Source: Gracilaria caudata
Taxonomy: Eukaryota > Rhodophyta > Florideophyceae > Gracilariales > Gracilariaceae
Direction: 5' to 3'
DNA: 43,424 nucleotides
Assembly: GCA_030374735.1 (NCBI GenBank)
Contig: JASCIV010000122.1
Coordinates: 1-43,424, forward strand
Shown: in pieces, positions 31,548 to 39,435 of the stretch
Layout: every line of letters starts with the position of its first letter
How positions within the stretch are numbered: position 1 is the stretch's first letter
Made by a program: the position numbers and the translations under genes
The notes under the pieces: model-generated
Told to the model about the DNA's origin: nothing
Database searches by the model: none
The model's input: the letters and a program-made list of their open reading frames with translations, nothing else

Positions 31548-31804
31548 GGCCGTGCGATGAAAAACTCTCGAATAAACAGCGTATTTAGTGCAAGTGAAAT
31601 AAATACCGTTCCGAATCCACAGACAAAGGAATAACGTCACAAAGCATCTTCGCCACGTCGCGTCACGCCGTCTTCGAGAAACCGTGCGTTACGCTACCTG
31701 CACCCGTTCAGTGAACGGCGTTCACATCCAGACGCTCACCAGCCGAGCAAAAGGCGCCGCCCCGCCACTGACCGGCGCAAGCGCGGTCATGTGAGCCGCG
31801 CATC

Positions 31805-33754
31805 ATGACAGCACAGCCGCGCCCTACCCGGCGCGTCTCGAAGCGCCGTCGTGAGCGCTCCGTCCCACCCGTTCCCACCGAAGGGTTTGCACGCGACGAA
31901 CTCGATTCTGACGACTCTGCTCCCAAGGAGCCTCACTTCGAAGTAGATGACCTTGATTCCACCGACGATGAACAACTTGATTCCGAACAAGCCGCTTTTC
32001 CTTCTCCTCAACGACACATCCTGGGTTTCACTGACGCTATTTTCGCTTCGGATGACGATGACGATGATCCTGACTTTGAGCTTGCTTCTGCTCAGCCTTT
32101 GCCTTCACCGCCTTCTTTGCCCACTGAGGAGGCTCTTCCATTCACGCTTGCCCATTTCGCGTCAGAAGATGAAGATGATGACCCAGACTTTGACGTGCGT
32201 TTCCCACTCGAAAGTGCTCAGCAAGCCATTCAAGCGCATAACACACTTCAGTCAAGCGAAAGCTCTCCACCTAGTCCACATCATGACATGACATACGCAC
32301 AGTTTTTGCAAGCCCTCAATTCCACCGCCCCAGCCGAACCACAATCCGTACCAGACGCACTCAGCCAACTCCTCGACGACGATGATGAATTTGATTACAT
32401 GCGTGAAGCTGCCAACGTGCGAGATGATCCCCTAGAATTTCGCGAAGATTTACCAGTCAGTCGAAGGGAGGTAGCACAGCTTCTATCAGAACGAGATAGA
32501 GCTTTACGCAGGCAAAAACGACAACGGACAAGGCGTGTGGCCTCAGCTACAAGAGCGTCCTCGATTACTCCACTATTTCCACCCAACCTTATGCCTGCGC
32601 CTCACACGACCATACCGTTCCCTTCCATTACGCCTCCTGCTCCCGTCGTGGCTGTTCCTGCACGTGCCCCTTCCGCTCCTATCCCTGCTGTTGCATCTGT
32701 AGCTGCTCCTGGTCCTGCCCCTGCCCCTGCTCCTGCCGCTCCCGTAATCACACAAAACGCAGCAGCTGCCACCCAAATCCAACAGCAGGCTCTACCCCCT
32801 GGAGCTGTCGTATCGCTCTCGCCAGCTTGTTTAGCTCAGTTCCGAGATCAGCTCAAAGCGTTTGTACAGATTTTGGCTCATGTGCATGCGAACTGTGCGA
32901 AAAGTGTGCGTCTGAGCGGTGATGAACATCTAGATCCTGTTACTAAGAATGTACACCAGCAGTCTGAGATAATGTTGAAACGAGTTGTAGAGAATAGAAG
33001 CATTTCTATATCATATCATGCTATGTTGGAAACACACATAATGCATATGGCCCGTTTTTCGGATGGCCTTTCGTTTCGCCAGTTTGAGAAGTGCTTCTCC
33101 GAACAGAATCGTAAAAGGTCTGTTTATGAGATAGAAGGTCTTGCAGACGTTGAAGCGTTTCTAAATGATTGCAAGACAATAGCGCTTGATCAAATGCCCA
33201 ACAGAGCCCTGGAGCGTATGGATAGAGTTTCACAGCGCCATCTTAAGCAAGCTCTTGTAACAAGGAAGCGACAATTCACATTATCTGGGGCCCGTGAGGG
33301 GTGGTTTATGTGGACTGCTGAAGATGACAGGCTATTAGCCTTGACAATCGCGAAGTATGGCAGGGAAGTTGCGGAATATTCGAAGGACCTGCTACCTCAT
33401 AGGTTGGAAGAAGATTGTCAGGCGCGAGTGCGACATTTGTGTTCTCGACGATGCACGGACAATGCAGTGAAAAGGCAAATGACGCTTATTAGTGCACCGC
33501 TTAACCAGCAAGAAGTGAAGCTGGTGCAACAAGGACTACGTATGTTTGGAGAGTGCGTGGAAGATCAAGAGGTTTGGAAACGAATTCAGAGGGAATTGCT
33601 TCCTGGAAGACAGTGGTCATTGCTGCAGAAGCTGTGGATGTGGAGGGAGGCGAGGAAGAAAACAAAAGCGAGATATCGGGCGAAAGTGAACCAGAAGAAG
33701 AAAGCGATGAAGAACGCTGCGAAGAGAGGCTCTAATGCTTTGGCTAGTGGATGA
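31805..33754 (+). CDS. GON4L-like acidic SANT/Myb nuclear protein
   Basis: A 649-residue protein from an ATG at 31805 (atcATGa). A basic start (RRVSKRRRERS) is followed by an acidic region with two near-copies of a motif, FASDDDDDDPDFEL (about 79-92) and FASEDEDDDPDFDV (about 117-130). A third acidic block then leads into FREDLPVSRREVAQLLSERD (about 208-230). This order, DDPD(F/Y) followed by a conserved 'I/VSxxEVxxLL' helix, resembles GON4L. An Ala/Pro-rich linker (about 255-325) precedes a helical middle. A SANT/Myb-like repeat lies near 497-550 (WFMWTAEDDRLLALTIAKYG), with a second helical repeat near 565-620 (QQGLRMFG). The C-terminus is very basic (KKTKARYRAKVNQKKKAMK). A chromatin or transcriptional co-repressor role is inferred from GON4L; DNA binding is unproven. 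Confidence 0.65.
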   Translation: MTAQPRPTRRVSKRRRERSVPPVPTEGFARDELDSDDSAPKEPHFEVDDLDSTDDEQLDSEQAAFPSPQRHILGFTDAIFASDDDDDDPDFELASAQPLPSPPSLPTEEALPFTLAHFASEDEDDDPDFDVRFPLESAQQAIQAHNTLQSSESSPPSPHHDMTYAQFLQALNSTAPAEPQSVPDALSQLLDDDDEFDYMREAANVRDDPLEFREDLPVSRREVAQLLSERDRALRRQKRQRTRRVASATRASSITPLFPPNLMPAPHTTIPFPSITPPAPVVAVPARAPSAPIPAVASVAAPGPAPAPAPAAPVITQNAAAATQIQQQALPPGAVVSLSPACLAQFRDQLKAFVQILAHVHANCAKSVRLSGDEHLDPVTKNVHQQSEIMLKRVVENRSISISYHAMLETHIMHMARFSDGLSFRQFEKCFSEQNRKRSVYEIEGLADVEAFLNDCKTIALDQMPNRALERMDRVSQRHLKQALVTRKRQFTLSGAREGWFMWTAEDDRLLALTIAKYGREVAEYSKDLLPHRLEEDCQARVRHLCSRRCTDNAVKRQMTLISAPLNQQEVKLVQQGLRMFGECVEDQEVWKRIQRELLPGRQWSLLQKLWMWREARKKTKARYRAKVNQKKKAMKNAAKRGSNALASG

Positions 33755-34065
33755 TTTGAATGGACACGCGCATTAGGGTACCAAATGGTAGCGTTCCTAC
33801 CGTCGTACAGCTTGAGATTCAATTCGCGTATTCATTTGGGAAATGAGGAGCGCCTGAAAATTAGGTCGAGAGTGCGCAAAGGCGAAGTTTGGCGAGTCGG
33901 TAGGGAACCCTCGGCACGCATCAGCTCCTCTTTCCTGTGTCGCTAGGACGGTGTTGTTGCGGGTCTGGTCAACGGAAGGAGACAACGTGTGCTCTGTCTG
34001 GGTGGTTACTGGTTTTTACTCATATTCTTCTGTTGTACAACAGAGCGAGAGAGTTGTGGACGACA
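33755..34065. other. Spacer between GON4L-like and CHORD-like genes
   Basis: About 310 bases with no gene seen. If the downstream gene has an upstream exon it would lie here; the frame is open back to 33937 but without an ATG. Confidence 0.4.
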
Positions 34066-34581
34066 ATGGTAGCTGGTGTTGTGGATAATGGTTCGCGGTT
34101 GCGGAGAGCATCAGGTGTGACACGATGGGGTGAACTGGAAGACATGGCGTTTAGTCTGGCGATACCGTGGCCGTTGTTTGCACCGTCCAGATGGAGCTCG
34201 CCACAATATAGATGCAGCGCAACGCACAAAGCGAATCAAACCGAGCGCAGAGCTGGTGGCAAGCGTCTAATTCTACGGATGTGTGACACAACCCATCAGT
34301 GCGCACGATGCGGCAAAACATTTCTGAGGTCGGAGAACAAAGCGGGAAGCTGTTTGTTCCATGGCGACATTCTGGGGAACGTGATGCAGCTTACAATGTA
34401 TGAAGACCATCACTTCGATGATGCGGCTCTTGACAATGTAGAGGGACCGCGGTACGGGAGAAGATGGGCGTGCTGCCAGGATACGGATGCGGATGCGCCG
34501 CCTTGCAAGAGCGGATTTCATGTGACTTACGACTGCGGGGCTGCGCGGTGGGCCGAGGGCATTGAGTTTGCTGTGAAGTAA
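34066..34581 (+). CDS. Small CHORD-like zinc-binding protein
   Basis: The C-terminal 100 residues hold a clear metal-binding pattern: QCARCGKTF, then CLFHGD, then RRWACC, then CKSGFH. This CxxC...CxxHxG...WxCC...CxxGxH order is like one half of a CHORD domain, which binds two zinc ions. The ATG at 34066 is taken because its context is strong (gacaATGg), giving 171 residues. Later in-frame ATGs at 34144 and 34279 (MCDTTHQ) would trim an N-terminus that looks poorly conserved and could be leader sequence. CHORD proteins of plants and animals are Hsp90 co-chaperones with two CHORDs; this has one and no CS or SGS domain. Function is unknown and the start is uncertain. Confidence 0.55.
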   Translation: MVAGVVDNGSRLRRASGVTRWGELEDMAFSLAIPWPLFAPSRWSSPQYRCSATHKANQTERRAGGKRLILRMCDTTHQCARCGKTFLRSENKAGSCLFHGDILGNVMQLTMYEDHHFDDAALDNVEGPRYGRRWACCQDTDADAPPCKSGFHVTYDCGAARWAEGIEFAVK

Positions 34582-34889
34582 AGCGAGCTTTTGCTAGGGA
34601 CGGCTTGGCAACGGAGATTACGGAGAGCACATAGTCCTGCCACGTAGGCCACCAACTTGGTGGCACCAAGTGCGTAACGGAGTGCGCTGGCAATTAAATG
34701 TGACTCGGCTCTGCGCTGAGCGCACATTTGAGGGCAGCCCAGCGGCGATCTCCGTCCATTGCGAGACCTCCATTTGCTGCACAGCGAGTTCATCAAACAG
34801 TGAACAACTATCTACGAAGGTATTACCACCGTCCGCAGCGCCATCTTTGCCCATTCTCCTGTGCCTTTGCTACACTTGCGGCCTTCGAC
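34582..34889. other. Upstream region of bL17
   Basis: About 308 bases without a supported gene; it should contain the promoter and leader of the ribosomal protein gene. The bL17 frame is open back to 34728, but no ATG precedes 34890. Confidence 0.4.
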
Positions 34890-35408
34890 ATGGGCCGTCC
34901 TGCATTTGTTCCAGCAGCGGCCAGTTCGCCGCCAGCACCCTTTGCTACTCGCGCTCCTCTTTGCGCGCCGTCGTCGTTTTTGGGGGCTGCTGTGCGTATG
35001 CCGTGCGTTGCTCCGCAACGAGCAGCCACTTTACCTATCATGCCAGACGTCGTTGCAATTCGTCATGGAAAACGTGTCCCGAAATTGAACAAGCCGGCTG
35101 ATCAGCGCAAGGCCCTTCTTCGCGCACTTACGACGGAATTGATTCGCCATGGCCGTATTAAAACTACTCATGCTCGTGCGCAGGCCGTTCGGAAGACGGC
35201 TGATCATATGATTACTTTGGCCAAAAACGGATCTTTACATGCGAGACGACAGGCGCTGGGATATATGTATGATAAACAACTGGTTCATGCTCTTTTTGAA
35301 CAGGCACCGGAAAGGTATGGAGATCGGAATGGTGGTTATACTCGTGTCTTGCGGACAATGCCGAGAAGAGGTGATAATGCTCCCATGGGCATTATTGAGC
35401 TTGTTTAG
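34890..35408 (+). CDS. RPL17: Plastid ribosomal protein bL17 (nuclear-encoded)
   Basis: A 172-residue protein from the ATG at 34890. The first ~50 residues are Ala/Ser/Pro/Arg-rich and nearly lack acidic residues, like a plastid transit peptide. The mature part, starting near MPDVVAIRHGKRVPKL, is bL17: KPADQRKALLRALTTELIRH, then RIKTTHARAQAVRKTADHMI, then YGDRNGGYTRVLRTMPRRGD. It contributes to the large ribosomal subunit near the exit tunnel. The wording (RKALLRALTTELI, ITLAKNGSLHARRQA, YMYDKQLVHALF) is strikingly cyanobacterial, which favours a plastid over a mitochondrial ribosome. This is the best single hint that the organism is photosynthetic or keeps a plastid. Confidence 0.92.
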   Translation: MGRPAFVPAAASSPPAPFATRAPLCAPSSFLGAAVRMPCVAPQRAATLPIMPDVVAIRHGKRVPKLNKPADQRKALLRALTTELIRHGRIKTTHARAQAVRKTADHMITLAKNGSLHARRQALGYMYDKQLVHALFEQAPERYGDRNGGYTRVLRTMPRRGDNAPMGIIELV

Positions 35409-35776
35409 CTGTTTTGCGTGCTGCTTCGTGTTTCTCAGAGTACAAGGTAGCGGTGCTACGACATTAAACATGGTGCTCCTCGTCAGATAGCAGTGGTTCG
35501 CCTTGAACAAAGGCAAGACGCCAATTTCTTCACTTCCACTGGAGTCCGGTATTTCATACCTTCGGTAGTACGAATTATATCCTTGTTGACTAATAGCGGA
35601 GAATTCACCAAGGTTTTTTATTGTACGAAAACATGAAAAATATGGGCTTCCTTGAAGACCTCTTCGTGGCTTCTCAGTTTTGCCTCTCGTTCCTCGACAT
35701 TGTGCACAGCCGCCTTGAACCATTTCCGCCCCTCAATTTGCCTGCGGTGTACCTTATCATCAACTCCGCGACCAAA
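35409..35776. other. Spacer between bL17 and SDHAF3
   Basis: A 368-base stretch with the bL17 3' end and the SDHAF3 promoter and leader. A frame opens at 35621 and runs into the SDHAF3 first exon in frame, but the extra N-terminal residues are unlike the family, so the ATG at 35777 is preferred. Confidence 0.4.
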
Positions 35777-36290
35777 ATGCAAGCACGCCACCGTTTATCC
35801 CTATTCAGACGAATCATGCGATTGCACCAACTTAAACTTCCTGACCTTCAGAGATCAATTGGGGACCAGGTACGAGAAAAGCTTACGGAAATATTTCTTT
35901 TCGTCAGTATTGATCCCATCTAACCATCACGTCATCATCGTTGTGACAGTATGTGCGCCAGGAATTTCGTGCACATCGGGACGTAAAGCCGGAGCAGGAA
36001 AAGCAATTTCTTCAACAATGGGAAGAATATGCCGCCCACCTCGCCATGGAAGCTGTATGAACAACGCTCTTTATTCCCATTTCATTTCATTCTGCAAATA
36101 CTAACCTCATGTTTGATATGTTGTGTCTTCGCAGGACATATTCGGCTTGGGACGGGATCTGGCTGAAAGAGAAATGGAAACCCTGAGCGATGATCAAAAA
36201 ATGCAGCTGGAACGATTGAAGGCCTCGGCGATTAGCGTTGGCGTGCGAGAAAGAACAGAAGCTGGAGAAAACCCCTACAAAGAAAAGTAA
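35777..36290 (+). CDS. SDHAF3: Succinate dehydrogenase assembly factor 3 (three exons)
   Basis: No single frame spans this gene; it is assembled from three exons. Exon 1 is 35777-35869 (31 codons, ending RSIGDQ), exon 2 is 35950-36054 (YVRQEF to HLAMEA) and exon 3 is 36135-36290 (DIFGLGRDL to NPYKEK). Both introns are 80 nt, phase 0, with GTACGA...ACAG and GTATGA...GCAG borders. The 117-residue product has the LYR-type start LFRRIMRLHQLKLP, then GDQYVRQEFRAHRDV and QFLQQWEEYAAHL, all hallmarks of the ACN9/SDHAF3 family. This mitochondrial matrix chaperone protects the iron-sulfur subunit of succinate dehydrogenase during assembly. Human SDHAF3 is 125 residues. It converges on SAE1 with only 89 bases between stops. 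Confidence 0.92.
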
Positions 36291-36379
36291 AATAACGGTG
36301 CAAGCACACAGGAAAAGATACTTTCAGTGTCGCAGCAGATTGGAGGTTCATGACATCAAAACCTGCGCTCCTCAAGGTT

Positions 36380-37354
36380 TTACGAAGGGCCTACAAGCTC
36401 AACAGATCCCACGTTGTTATCGGCGTTGAAGAAGAAGAAGTTTTTCAGCGGTTCACCCTTTCCAGAAACCACTTTCACTACTTCCCTTCCCCACATGCCG
36501 CCAACAATAGCAGACACCGGACCTAGGATACAATTGGCTGTTCTAGCAGACCGCGCAACGAGCTCGACGTTTGATATCTTACTCTTCCTGTTGGAACACA
36601 ACTCCTTGTATACGTCCGTAATCAAGTTCACATCTTCCTCGTTTCCTGATGGCATGCGTTTATGGCGAGTTTCAAACTCTTGTAAAGTACATGCTACATG
36701 CCATCCAAACGCACTCCGCTTTGTCTCTCCGCCCCATGGGTGCTCTACCGCTTGTCTGTAAGAGCAAAACGAAACCTGGTGTATTGAAACCGAGGAGGAG
36801 TTTTCATCGTCTGTAACCGAAGACTTGGTCTTTTGATAACCGTAGTGGGCTCCTAGGTCGAAGAACACCCATCCCACGACTCCGCAAGCACGTCCAGCCA
36901 TAAATGGAACATTGGCGGCGCGGCACGCATCAGCGAAAGCAAGTTCTTGCTTTTGCGGTAGTCCAAACGCGCATACGACTGAAAACTGTTTAGCAGCCTC
37001 GAAACATGGTTTCTCTACAACCTGCACCTTAACATGAGGGTTCATCTCATCAAGACTTTGAATAATGCGCTCCACACTAGATCCCAGAAAGTTTCGTTCT
37101 GATTCAGGTGCTCTGTGTTCGTATTCAACGAGTCCTAACCGGGCAACTCCTGCAAGAACAACGTTTTTGGCAACTTCTTGTGCTTCTAAACTGCATACAG
37201 CGCCCACTAGAAGCACGGAAGAAGAGGCAAGCTTGCGCTGAGCCTCCAAGCCCCATAGTCGAATCTGGCGGTCGTATAGCGCCGCTTCTTCGCCCGTTAG
37301 CTCCCTTGGTGATGCAGATGGTTGTGTGTTTGGATCAGGTTCTGTTGCCGGCAT
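36380..37354 (-). CDS. SAE1: SUMO-activating enzyme subunit 1
   Basis: A 324-residue protein from an ATG at 37354. It is the AOS1/SAE1 half of the heterodimeric SUMO E1, which adenylates SUMO with UBA2 in the nucleus. The family start ALYDRQIRLWGLEAQRKL is at 26-42, and the conserved Arg in YDRQIR reaches into the partner's ATP site. LLVGAV...VAKNVVLAGVARLGLVE follows, then ADACRAANVPFMAGRACGVVGWVF (about 142-165) and the C-terminal ILGPVSAIVGGMWGREVVKVVSGKGEPLKN block. The nucleotide-loop segment is odd: where relatives have a compact Gly-rich GxKGxxAE, this has GAVCSLEAQE, two residues longer and lacking the glycines. The catalytic Cys of E1 resides in UBA2, so its absence here is normal. 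Length is close to human SAE1 (346). Confidence 0.92.
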   Translation of the reverse strand: MPATEPDPNTQPSASPRELTGEEAALYDRQIRLWGLEAQRKLASSSVLLVGAVCSLEAQEVAKNVVLAGVARLGLVEYEHRAPESERNFLGSSVERIIQSLDEMNPHVKVQVVEKPCFEAAKQFSVVCAFGLPQKQELAFADACRAANVPFMAGRACGVVGWVFFDLGAHYGYQKTKSSVTDDENSSSVSIHQVSFCSYRQAVEHPWGGETKRSAFGWHVACTLQEFETRHKRMPSGNEEDVNLITDVYKELCSNRKSKISNVELVARSARTANCILGPVSAIVGGMWGREVVKVVSGKGEPLKNFFFFNADNNVGSVELVGPS

Positions 37355-38406
37355 GCTGGAGACGAAACGTGGTGTAGGATCCGTGGAAAGCCGGGCGACG
37401 AAGTAAAACGGCTGAAAGGAAATATGTCTTTCTGAGAGTGGCGTAGTGGGGTAATGTTAACCAGGGCGCTACCGGTGTACAGTATCTTGAAGTCTCGTCT
37501 CACTTTCCCGCCTCTGCTGCGGGTCTTTCTTTCTAGGGATTACGGTTCTATAGGCCCTTAGCAAGTCCCCGTGTGACGTCTAATAGGACGTCGGCGATTC
37601 ATAAACAGAAGGACGGATCCATCGAACTTCCCAGCTTCGAGTTGATCCGCAACCGACGGTACCCAAGCGTCATTTTCGAAAAACTGAATTTTGGTTCTCA
37701 AACCGAGCACAAGAACACTTCGGCGGTGAACGAAACCGTGATTAAACAACATGCATGATGCTCGTTCTGGAAACCGTTTCATCTCTTCACATCGCTCGAA
37801 ACCTTTTTGTTGTTTATTTGCTGTGTACCCCAACGACCCATAACTTGTAGGCTACAAATGCCCTCCTTCAAGAAACCTAGCCATTGGCTGCAAACCTACA
37901 ACTGTGTTACTATTCAAATAGCCCCGGGTTTTGGCAAGCCTTCTTTTTGAAGCGCCTATTTTGCAGCCTACAAAGCAAACTTTTGTTTAAGAATAACTCT
38001 TACGCGCGCTTCTTATTCTCTTCAGTACGGGTTCTGTAGAGTTATCTTTACAACATCTTGATGATCAGGGTAATCATAGGCTGCTTTATATGACGATGCT
38101 CTCTAGCAGTGTGGTGTATCGACTCGATACTATCGAGTAAAGTTAATTTACGCAGAAATGCTGAAACAAGAGTTGTAGATGGCAAATTGGTGTTGAAGTT
38201 ATTTGGGAGATTCGGCATACCGAATAAATAAATTTCGGTATGCCGATCTCCCGACCGCCAATCAATGCGATCAGCACCTCGTCATTTTATCTCTTGGATA
38301 CCACCGCATGTGCCTCCTTGACTGTGGACCGTCACGGACCAAAGTCTTCTCTCTGACGGAACACCTGCACCACCTCCCCGTTGCTCCTCGGCCGTCTCAT
38401 TCCATC
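37355..38406. promoter_or_regulatory. Divergent region between SAE1 and LON-domain genes
   Basis: About 1.05 kb holding both promoters. A hairpin at 38205-38252 lies just before the LON-domain start. A minus-strand frame from an ATG at 37782 to 37558 (74 codons) looks weakly protein-like but has no motif, and I do not call it. A cluster of short 'tgtaggct/agcctaca' words occurs at about 37846-37976. Confidence 0.45.
38205..38252. repeat. Imperfect 20-bp hairpin upstream of LON-domain gene
   Basis: Left arm 38205-38224 (gggagattcggcataccgaa) and right arm 38234-38252 pair along their length except for one missing base, with a 9-base A/T loop (taaataaat). It sits about 155 bases upstream of the ATG and could be in the transcribed leader. 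Confidence 0.8.
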
Positions 38407-39348
38407 ATGGTTGTAGCTTTCAACATCTCTAGTGCTCCCATTCTCAGCAAATCCAACACCTCATACCGTCCCCTTCACCCCCGTCATCCATCTTTTATTT
38501 ATCGAACAAATCTTCGTCGACCTTGTCGTTGTCGTGCACATCCCAGTCTTCGAGCATGTGTGCCAAGCACACAAGCTTCCCAAGAGGATGTCAGAAATCT
38601 CTGTGTTTTGGCTTTGCCGATGACCACAGGGGCCGACGTCATCTTCCCCGGCGGTAGTCAGCTTCTTTCCGTGCCGCATGAAGCTTCAGATCGATTGTTG
38701 CGAGAAGTTTGTGAGAATGAACCACCAGAATTTGTGTTTGTCTGCATCAACGCCTGGGGGGATCCTGGAGAAGTGGGCACATTATGCGTTATCGACGACG
38801 TGCATATAGACGCGACACAGGAAAAGGCGACATTGCTCTGTACTGGAATTTCACGTCTACGTATCCTACATCTCGACGAGCGCATGCATAATGCGCAAGT
38901 ACAGGTATTTAATGATGACGAACCCACTCCTGGCAGTCTGGCATCAATCAAGGAGAAGGAACAGCTCCTGATATCGACCATGACACAAATTGTACAGCTC
39001 AGTATAAAGATCTCGGAAGGAAAAGATGAACATCAACGCGCTTTAACTGATACCCTACAACGAGTCCGAGCTTTTTGTGGACAAATGGATGATGAGCAGA
39101 GTCGAAAGCTCCTACAGCCATGGATCTTGAAACTCAGTCCGCATCTGAGAAGAGAGCTCTTCAGTTTTATCGTCACAGATCTTCTCAGTATAAGTTTCAT
39201 GGATCGCAAGCACCTCCTTATGAGCACAGATACCGGGGAGCGTCTGGAACGGGCTCTCCGAGGTCTAGAACCATATGTGAAAGAGTTGGCGGCAAAAGGA
39301 GCCATCGTTTCTGCCCTAGGGCAGCCAGACGATCAATCAAGCCCATGA
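38407..39348 (+). CDS. LON substrate-binding domain protein, probably plastid
   Basis: A 313-residue protein from the ATG at 38407 (atcATGg). The first ~60 residues are rich in Ser, Arg, Pro and His with no acidic residue until about 57 (RRPCRCRAHPSLRACVP), as in plastid transit peptides. The rest matches the N-terminal (LAN/PUA-like) domain of Lon proteases: LCVLALPMTTGADVIFPGGS near 64-83, VCINAWGDPGEVGTLCVIDD near 117-136, and TLLCTGISRLRIL near 144-156, then a helical C-terminus. There is no AAA+ or peptidase domain. Stand-alone LON-domain proteins are common in plants, algae and cyanobacteria; their biochemical role is poorly known, with substrate recognition presumed. Confidence 0.82.
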   Translation: MVVAFNISSAPILSKSNTSYRPLHPRHPSFIYRTNLRRPCRCRAHPSLRACVPSTQASQEDVRNLCVLALPMTTGADVIFPGGSQLLSVPHEASDRLLREVCENEPPEFVFVCINAWGDPGEVGTLCVIDDVHIDATQEKATLLCTGISRLRILHLDERMHNAQVQVFNDDEPTPGSLASIKEKEQLLISTMTQIVQLSIKISEGKDEHQRALTDTLQRVRAFCGQMDDEQSRKLLQPWILKLSPHLRRELFSFIVTDLLSISFMDRKHLLMSTDTGERLERALRGLEPYVKELAAKGAIVSALGQPDDQSSP

Positions 39349-39435
39349 CGAGCTGCTTTGACTATGATTCTAGAAGATGCGATTGTGTCATTTCCCTTTT
39401 AAGGTTATCTTGCCAGTCTTTGTACACATCTTATT

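Noticed and set aside
37558..37782. 74-codon minus-strand frame starting MKRFPERASC
   Set aside because: Looks faintly protein-like but has no motif, no family and overlaps a plus-strand frame; not enough to call.
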